The notes beneath the pieces were generated by a model, which worked only from the letters and a program-made list of their open reading frames with translations, was not told the origin of the DNA and did not search any database. Made by a program: the position numbers and the translations under genes. From Deltaproteobacteria bacterium (GTDB lineage: Bacteria > Desulfobacterota_D > UBA1144 > Nemesobacterales > N074bin48), in contig SMWS01000085.1 of assembly GCA_004356685.1 (NCBI GenBank), forward strand, positions 1-12,342: a stretch of DNA of 12,342 nt, in the 5' to 3' direction. Numbering within the stretch: the first letter of the stretch is position 1; each line of letters begins with the position of its first letter. This document shows, piece after piece, positions 8,171 to 12,342 of this stretch.

Positions 8171-8221
8171 AAAAAGAAAAACCCATTGCAAATAAAAATA
8201 TTATTTATCTACAATGGGTTT
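8171..8221 (-). terminator. Intrinsic terminator of the small exported-protein gene
   Basis: Read leftward, AAACCCATTG (8221-8212) pairs perfectly with CAATGGGTTT (8188-8179), a 10 bp stem. The loop can form an inner 6 bp helix (8206-8201 with 8195-8190). The T-rich tract TTTTTCTTTTTAT follows directly. This is the clearest terminator in the window and it begins about 10 nt after the stop codon of the 85-residue gene. Confidence 0.88.
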
Positions 8222-8230
8222 AAGTAGTTT

Positions 8231-8488
8231 TTAGTAGTCTTCGTCTATATTAAATGAAGAATCAAATTCAATATTAAAAGGTCTTCTGATAGGATCAGAA
8301 TCAAGTACATAGTAGAAACCTTTTATAAAAATATCTATAATGGCTATTGGGGGGCGTATGATCAAACTGGTGATTTTGAAAGGATTTATGGCATCGTTAG
8401 GGTTATATTCTGTTATCTGTTGTGGTCTTGCAAAAGACGTAGTTGTGAACAGTAAAGTTGCCAGTAAAATGATAGCTACATATTTCAT
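8231..8488 (-). CDS. Small exported protein of unknown function, 85 aa
   Basis: Function is not recognised. Residues 1-20 are a typical Sec signal peptide: M-K-Y start, hydrophobic core VAIILLATLLF, polar end, likely cut after SFA (residue 20). The mature part is about 65 residues. It has a hydrophobic stretch at about 41-61 containing RPPIAIIDIFIKGFYYVL, which could be a membrane-associated helix or hairpin, and an acidic tail ending DEDY. There are no cysteines, so it is not a lipoprotein. The ORF is real: AGGAGGA (8503-8497) sits 8 nt before the ATG, with a near-consensus promoter and a strong terminator, so it is probably a well-expressed single-gene transcript. The NPF..I..L..RPP region vaguely recalls small exported proteins of Desulfobacterota-like genomes; this is from memory and not firm. 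Confidence 0.82.
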   Translation of the reverse strand: MKYVAIILLATLLFTTTSFARPQQITEYNPNDAINPFKITSLIIRPPIAIIDIFIKGFYYVLDSDPIRRPFNIEFDSSFNIDEDY

Positions 8489-8520
8489 TGTATATGTCCT
8501 CCTGTTTAAAATTAATATCC

Positions 8521-8549
8521 AGTATAAACTGTTTTTGTTTCAAGGTCAA
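8521..8549 (-). promoter_or_regulatory. Strong predicted sigma70 promoter for the small exported-protein gene
   Basis: Read leftward: -35 TTGACC (8549-8544), a 17 nt spacer and -10 TATACT (8526-8521), each one base from consensus. Start near 8514 would give a leader of about 26 nt containing the AGGAGGA ribosome site at 8503-8497. Confidence 0.72.
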
Positions 8550-8636
8550 TAATAAATTGAAGTTTTTCAGATAGTTTGATGTTATACTTAATGTAGGTTC
8601 TTAATGTTAATTATATCATAAATACAATATATATTA

Positions 8637-9404
8637 ATGGCTACAAGTAATCTTATTATATATGAACCGTTGCAAGTATTTGGAACGGAAAGTGATTATT
8701 GGAAAAGTTATATAGAATTCTATGAGCTTTACTGGGGAGGGCCTCCTTCACCTTTTGGCGTGTGGTTTGGCAATGAATATGAAAACTTTCATAAATCTTT
8801 AAGTGAGCGTATTAATGTTGAGCAGTCAGAGATAAAAGACTGCTATTTCCTAAAAGAGGAAGATGGTAGCTATTTTATCGCACCTATTCAGTCTGATTTT
8901 GGCAATCACCTTATATATATAGAAAATATAATACCCGTAGAATGGTTTTTATTGTTTGCGGGAGATGAGAGAAAAACTCTTTTTTCTCACTGGGGTTTTA
9001 ACGCTATATATTATGGTACAAAGCTGCAAACTGCTTTGCTCAGGGTTGAATCCTCAAAATCTCTATTTGAAAAAACTTTAAATGCCATTCCCGCAGAGAT
9101 TAAAGAGTCTGAAATTATTGGTATTTTAAATAGTTTAATAAATGGCTCAGAGCAGTTAATAAACCTGCTACAAGGGTACAACAACAGTGGGCATATAATA
9201 CTAAATTACGGGGATATTTGCAGCTATATTCATATATATACACTGGATAATGAAAGAAGCGTTGCTGAAGTTTGTACTTTTATAGAACTTCTTAAAAAAT
9301 CAGAATATGAAAAAGCAAATACTGCAATGAAAATCCTGTTTCAAAAATGGAATGAAATTTTCAATAATGCTTCGGGGCAAAGTGCCAGTAAGCCAGTTCA
9401 GTAA
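8637..9404 (+). CDS. Uncharacterised cytoplasmic protein, 255 aa
   Basis: I do not recognise the family. There is no signal peptide, membrane segment or nucleotide-binding loop. The N-terminal half is rich in aromatics with apparently motif-like stretches: DYWKSYIEFYELYWGGPPSP (20-39), FGVWFGNEYENFHKSL (40-55) and FSHWGFNAIYYGTKL (116-130). The middle (130-175) is amphipathic helix (LLRVESSKSLFEKTLNAIPAE, then IIGILNSLINGSEQLINLL). A helical C-terminal segment ends in a polar, probably disordered tail (NASGQSASKPVQ). Only Cys69, Cys192 and Cys213 occur. No Shine-Dalgarno precedes the ATG at 8637; a TACAAT box 8 nt upstream raises the possibility of a leaderless message. It is divergent from the small exported-protein gene and 133 nt before a sigma factor; neither shows a functional link. 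Confidence 0.8.
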   Translation: MATSNLIIYEPLQVFGTESDYWKSYIEFYELYWGGPPSPFGVWFGNEYENFHKSLSERINVEQSEIKDCYFLKEEDGSYFIAPIQSDFGNHLIYIENIIPVEWFLLFAGDERKTLFSHWGFNAIYYGTKLQTALLRVESSKSLFEKTLNAIPAEIKESEIIGILNSLINGSEQLINLLQGYNNSGHIILNYGDICSYIHIYTLDNERSVAEVCTFIELLKKSEYEKANTAMKILFQKWNEIFNNASGQSASKPVQ

Positions 9405-9446
9405 TTGCTCTTTATCTATACTTAAGTTTAATGTAACCTTTTTTTA

Positions 9447-9470
9447 ATATATGAGTTTATAGTCATATAT
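9447..9470. repeat. Perfect 8 bp inverted repeat upstream of the sigma-factor gene
   Basis: ATATATGA (9447-9454) and TCATATAT (9463-9470) are perfect inverted arms around an 8 nt centre (16 bp centre to centre). It lies 68 nt before the sigma-factor start and 43 nt after the preceding stop. It could be an operator half-site pair or simply an AT-rich chance palindrome. It is not followed by a T-tract in either direction, so it is a poor terminator. Confidence 0.35.
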
Positions 9471-9526
9471 GCAGCTATTTGCATCTCTATTTGTTTAGAA
9501 ACATCAAAATACATAAGATACAAAAA

Positions 9527-9531
9527 GAGGG
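9527..9531 (+). promoter_or_regulatory. Shine-Dalgarno that fixes the sigma-factor start
   Basis: GAGGG abuts the in-frame ATG at 9532, which is too close, but is 6 nt before the next in-frame ATG at 9538. This favours the start at 9538. Confidence 0.6.
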
Positions 9532-9537
9532 ATGTAT

Positions 9538-10686
9538 ATGTATGATGAAAACGACTTCAGCACAATTACTAATGAACAAAAGTACAATGAACTCGGTGTA
9601 AACCCTGACAGTTCGTTTAAATTTCAAAAAGCAAATCAGAAATTGAATGCGCAAAATACGGGTTTAAAGCATCAATATAACGAAAAAGATAATCTGTTAA
9701 TAAATGGTTATTTTAAAGATGTAAGTCTGGAAACGCTACTCAAACCTCGCCAGGAACTTACTCTATCGGCACTGATGCAAAACTGCGAAAACAAGATTTC
9801 TTTTTATTCGGGATCTGCCGGACGAGTGAAAATCTCCAAAGTTTGTGAGTGTTATAATTCAAAAAATGGTTCAAAGTCAAATAAAGGCAGTAAAGCTCTA
9901 TATAAACAAGCAATTAGAAATAGACTAATAACTAATGCTTATAAGAATTTTAAAATTGTGCTTAGAAATAGGTTTATAAGCTCTAACTTAAGATTAGTTG
10001 CAAGTATTGCTAAGAAATTTGTTGGAAAAGGGGCTTCATTTTTAGACCTTATCCAGGAGGGTAATATTGGTCTTATTAGGGCTGTTGAAAAGTTTGATTA
10101 TACCAAAGGTTACAGGTTTTCTACTTATGCCGTATGGTGGATAAATCAATCAATCAGCAGGGCTATATTTAATCAAACAAGAACCGTAAAAGTACCTTCA
10201 TATCTTTTAGAAAAATCCGGTAAAATTTGGCAAACATTTATTGGTCTGAAAGAAAAAAATGGAAAGGATCCAACAGCTGAGCAAATTGCTTCTATACTTA
10301 AGATATCGGTAGATGGAATAAAGAGTGTAATAAGGTCAGGAAACGATGTGATTAGTTTGGATTCCAATATTTACAACAGTGAAACTACAAGTTATGTAGA
10401 TCTGCTAAAAGATGATGACCAGGTTTTTCAGGATGCCGAAATCGATAACATCTCGATACCAGAAAATATAGAAGAAGCGCTGATTGATCTAACAAGCAGG
10501 GAAAGAGAAGTAATTAAAATGAGATATGGTATTGGGTACGATGATTCTTTTACTCTTGATTATATAGGACAACAATTCGGTCTTACAAGGGAAAGAATAA
10601 GGCAGATTGAAAAACAGACTATAGTTAAACTAAAGAAATCTCACTATTCTGAGGTACTTAAAAGCCTTTATGAAAATTTGCAGTGA
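9538..10686 (+). CDS. Sigma70-family RNA polymerase sigma factor, divergent (group 1/2-like)
   Basis: Directs RNA polymerase to promoters. From the ATG at 9538 the protein is 382 aa. Region 1.2 is recognisable but degenerate at about 54-80 (YFKDVSLETLLKPRQELTLS against the usual YLREIG...LLTREQEVELA). A K/N/S-rich, poorly conserved stretch of about 45-60 residues follows, holding all three cysteines (83, 103, 105). Region 2 begins at NLRLVASIAKKF (150-161) and includes DLIQEGNIGLIRAVEKFD, FSTYAVWWINQSISRA and NQTRTVKVPSYLLE. Region 3 is about 226-275. Region 4 has LTSREREVIKMRYG (318-331) and the -35-reading helix TRERIRQIE (350-358). It is shorter than a typical group 1 RpoD, and NQTRT recalls RpoS, so it is probably an alternative group 2 factor; promoter set unknown. 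It appears to be transcribed alone. Confidence 0.92.
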   Translation: MYDENDFSTITNEQKYNELGVNPDSSFKFQKANQKLNAQNTGLKHQYNEKDNLLINGYFKDVSLETLLKPRQELTLSALMQNCENKISFYSGSAGRVKISKVCECYNSKNGSKSNKGSKALYKQAIRNRLITNAYKNFKIVLRNRFISSNLRLVASIAKKFVGKGASFLDLIQEGNIGLIRAVEKFDYTKGYRFSTYAVWWINQSISRAIFNQTRTVKVPSYLLEKSGKIWQTFIGLKEKNGKDPTAEQIASILKISVDGIKSVIRSGNDVISLDSNIYNSETTSYVDLLKDDDQVFQDAEIDNISIPENIEEALIDLTSREREVIKMRYGIGYDDSFTLDYIGQQFGLTRERIRQIEKQTIVKLKKSHYSEVLKSLYENLQ

Positions 10687-10727
10687 TTTGCAGTTTTGAT
10701 ATTTAAGCATCTAATTATATTTTCTTT

Positions 10728-10776
10728 GCAGCTTACATTCTTAAGTTCTTTATCTTTAAGATAGCTGCTATTTTTT
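10728..10776 (+). terminator. Probable intrinsic terminator after the sigma-factor gene
   Basis: GCAGCT (10728-10733) pairs with AGCTGC (10763-10768), and inside it TCTTAA (10739-10744) pairs with TTAAGA (10756-10761), giving a bulged two-part stem. TA and six Ts (10771-10776) follow. The stem is interrupted, so confidence is moderate, but its position 40 nt after the stop and before ogt fits. Confidence 0.45.
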
Positions 10777-10779
10777 AGA

Positions 10780-10808
10780 TTGTAATATTACTTTATAGAT
10801 TTTATTAA
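10780..10808 (+). promoter_or_regulatory. Possible promoter of the ogt-pgpA-cinA run
   Basis: TTGTAA (10780-10785) and TATTAA (10803-10808) are spaced 17 nt, each matching 4 of 6 consensus bases. The start point would fall at or just before the ogt ATG (10816), implying a leaderless or nearly leaderless message; no Shine-Dalgarno is present. Such matches are common in AT-rich DNA. Confidence 0.3.
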
Positions 10809-10815
10809 AATAACT

Positions 10816-11319
10816 ATGTTTGCTTACTCAAAAATAAACAGCAGTTTTGGCGATGTTTATGCAGTTGCCAAATCCGGTGTCCTATGCAAGCTAATAATTG
10901 GGACTCAGAACTTCAAAAATTTCAAAAAAAAGAATACAGAACTAAAATTAGTGAGCGCTAATAAATCTGTGCCGGTTACAGATGAATTAAAATCATATTT
11001 CGGCGGCAGGTTAAAGAAATTTAGTTCAAAATTAAATATAACAAGCGGAACCGATTTTCAAAAAAGTGTTTGGAAGCAGCTTCTAAAAATTCCCTTTGGA
11101 AAAGTTGTTACATATAAAGATATTGCAAAACAGATTGGAAAACCGCATTCTTATCGTGCTGTTGGAAACGCCGTAGGAGCTAATCCCATACCAATAGTTA
11201 TACCGTGTCACAGAGTTGTTTCTACTATTGGTATAGGGGGTTATTCTTATGGTATAAATTATAAGGTTCAGTTACTAAAGCACGAGGGAATCGATTATAA
11301 AAACAGATTTATTAATTAG
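10816..11319 (+). CDS. ogt: Methylated-DNA--protein-cysteine methyltransferase (Ogt/MGMT)
   Basis: Suicide DNA-repair protein that moves the alkyl group from O6-alkylguanine or O4-alkylthymine to its own cysteine. The product is 167 aa, typical of Ogt. The N-terminal domain (1-75) is variable; the C-terminal domain has FQKSVWKQLLKIPFGKVVTY (81-100), KDIA, the RAVGNAVGANP recognition-helix segment with arginine finger Arg114, and the active-site IPCHRVV (129-135) with Cys131, then GGYSYG and a later Glu157. It has no Ada-type N-terminal zinc or AraC domains, so it is a repair enzyme rather than a regulator. The stop lies 1 nt before the likely pgpA start, suggesting coupled translation. Confidence 0.95.
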   Translation: MFAYSKINSSFGDVYAVAKSGVLCKLIIGTQNFKNFKKKNTELKLVSANKSVPVTDELKSYFGGRLKKFSSKLNITSGTDFQKSVWKQLLKIPFGKVVTYKDIAKQIGKPHSYRAVGNAVGANPIPIVIPCHRVVSTIGIGGYSYGINYKVQLLKHEGIDYKNRFIN

Positions 11320-11320
11320 A

Positions 11321-11749
11321 TTGTATGTAACATTTTTTTTTCTGGGCAACTCTCCGCTTGCACCTGGAACTGCTGGTACGCTGGGCGCTATTTTACTGTT
11401 TTTTTTCTTAACTTTTGTATCTTTTCCAATCTATATTGTTTTTCTATTGATTCTCACCGCTTTATCTATTTTCATGGCCTCACTTGCTGTTAAAATATAT
11501 AATTCCAAAGATCCCGGGCAAATAGTGATAGATGAAGTATGCGGTTATTTATTCACTATGGTTTTAATTCCCTTTAGCTGGGGTTATGTAATAACAGGTT
11601 TTTTGTTGTTCCGGATTTTAGATATTTTAAAGCCATATCCAATTAGAAATATAGAAAAATTGAGAGATGGGTATGGAATAGTGCTGGATGACGTTTTGGC
11701 AGGCGTATATGCAAATATACTTATGCAAATAATTATAAGAGTTTATTAA
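11321..11749 (+). CDS. pgpA: Phosphatidylglycerophosphatase A
   Basis: Inner-membrane enzyme that dephosphorylates phosphatidylglycerophosphate to phosphatidylglycerol. It is 142 aa with the family motifs in order: SPLAPGTAGTLGA (11-23), DPGQIVIDEVCGY (64-76), FRILDILKPYPI (97-108) and LDDVLAGVYAN (122-132). The acidic residues in these motifs bind Mg2+. About four hydrophobic segments are visible, near 19-34, 36-57, 73-100 and the C-terminus. I accept the TTG at 11321 as start: it directly follows the ogt stop, no in-frame ATG lies between the upstream in-frame stop (11276-11278) and the first motif, and later starts would cut that motif. It has no Shine-Dalgarno, so reinitiation after ogt is likely. 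cinA starts 6 nt after its stop. Confidence 0.92.
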   Translation: MYVTFFFLGNSPLAPGTAGTLGAILLFFFLTFVSFPIYIVFLLILTALSIFMASLAVKIYNSKDPGQIVIDEVCGYLFTMVLIPFSWGYVITGFLLFRILDILKPYPIRNIEKLRDGYGIVLDDVLAGVYANILMQIIIRVY

Positions 11750-11755
11750 ACTTGT

Positions 11756-12342
11756 ATGAAGATCGAGATTATAACTACGGGAAACGAACTTTTAAGCGGT
11801 ATTACTCTGGATACTAATTTCCACTGGGTATCCGGAGTACTTGCCGATAACGGATTTGTTGTGAAGTTTCACACTACGGTTGGAGATTATAGCAGGGATA
11901 TAGTAGAGGTTTTTGAAAATGCCGGGAAAAGAGCAGATATAGTTATAGTTACAGGTGGTTTGGGGCCGACTGAAGATGATCTGACTGCAGGGGCTGCCGC
12001 AAGTTTTTTCGGTGTTGATATGGCAGAAAATCCGGATGCTTTGAATATGATTAAGGAGAGGTTTTCAGAAAGGAAAAGGGAGCTGCTGAAGATAAATAAA
12101 AAACCTGCAATTTTACCTGCCAGCAGCAAAATAATTAATAATAAAATAGGTACTGCACCCGGGTTTTACTATGACTACAAGGGTACTGTATATTATTTTC
12201 TGCCGGGAGTTCCTAAAGAATTTAAGCCTATGATGCAGGAATTTGTTTTAACCGATTTGTTCACCAGATTTAAAGATAGATCAAAAACGCAGTGTGTTTT
12301 AATTAAAACATTTGGACTAAAAGAATCAGAAGTTGCTCTAAA
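11756..12342 (+). CDS. cinA: CinA-family protein, N-terminal part (runs off the window)
   Basis: The frame from the ATG at 11756 stays open for 195 codons to the window edge. It starts MKIEIITTGNELLSG, the hallmark of the CinA/MoaB-like (MoCF-binding) domain, and continues with VTGGLGPTEDD (about residues 63-73), the ligand-binding loop of that fold, then APGFYY and FLPGVPKEFKPMM (about 149-161). CinA proteins act in pyridine-nucleotide salvage: the N-terminal domain has ADP-ribose pyrophosphatase activity, and many carry a C-terminal NMN deamidase (PncC) domain, which would lie beyond this window. The name comes from competence induction in Streptococcus, which says little here. It is the third gene of the ogt-pgpA-cinA run, 6 nt after pgpA, with no clear ribosome site. 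Confidence 0.93.
   Translation, partial: MKIEIITTGNELLSGITLDTNFHWVSGVLADNGFVVKFHTTVGDYSRDIVEVFENAGKRADIVIVTGGLGPTEDDLTAGAAASFFGVDMAENPDALNMIKERFSERKRELLKINKKPAILPASSKIINNKIGTAPGFYYDYKGTVYYFLPGVPKEFKPMMQEFVLTDLFTRFKDRSKTQCVLIKTFGLKESEVAL

Noticed and set aside
8340..8552. Rightward 70-codon ORF antisense to the exported-protein gene
   Set aside because: It lies over a leftward gene that has a promoter, Shine-Dalgarno, signal peptide and terminator. The rightward ORF has no ribosome site and no family-like sequence.
9491..9519. Possible promoter TTGTTT-17-TAAGAT before the sigma gene
   Set aside because: The start point would be about 9526, leaving no room for the ribosome site at 9527-9531 to work normally, and the hexamers are weak in an AT-rich gap.
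9532..9537. Sigma-factor start at the ATG at 9532
   Set aside because: The Shine-Dalgarno GAGGG directly abuts this ATG; the in-frame ATG at 9538 has normal spacing. The difference is two residues.
1..12342. Mobile elements, CRISPR arrays, tRNA/rRNA genes, phage or defence modules
   Set aside because: I looked for transposase or integrase genes other than xerC, regularly spaced repeats and structural RNA signatures and found none. XerC is a full-length housekeeping recombinase in its usual context.

Overview
This AT-rich window looks like ordinary bacterial chromosome. Every housekeeping product is bacterial. The order xerC-hslV-hslU-argB-argD-argF resembles what I remember from Geobacter-type Desulfobacterota and related didermal lineages such as Deferribacterota; that placement is from memory and unverified. 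I see no IS element, phage gene, tRNA, rRNA or CRISPR array, and no gene-free stretch longer than about 160 bases.

Left part (1-6261): the window opens inside a leftward glycosyltransferase start (1-100), divergent from an orphan 80-residue protein (206-448). A tight rightward run follows: xerC, hslV, hslU, argB, argD, argF. Junctions are 3 and 4 nt gaps, a 26 nt gap at hslU-argB, then overlaps of 4 and 8 nt. The run joins chromosome-dimer resolution, the HslUV protease and three arginine-biosynthesis steps. A stem-loop plus T-tract at the end of argF probably stops it, and this lies inside the 3' end of the convergent uvrC.

Middle (6251-8636): uvrC runs leftward from its own sigma70-type promoter. 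Upstream is a self-contained leftward cassette: near-consensus promoter, strong Shine-Dalgarno, an 85-residue exported protein and a clear intrinsic terminator.

Right part (8637-12342): an unrecognised 255-residue cytoplasmic protein, then a divergent sigma70-family factor whose three cysteines all lie in or beside an unusual linker between regions 1.2 and 2.1, then a probable terminator. A second tight run follows: ogt (DNA alkylation repair), pgpA (phosphatidylglycerol synthesis) and the first 195 codons of cinA, cut by the window edge.

I did not find a new multi-gene system. The least explained items are the sigma-factor linker, the exported-protein cassette and the 255-residue protein between them.
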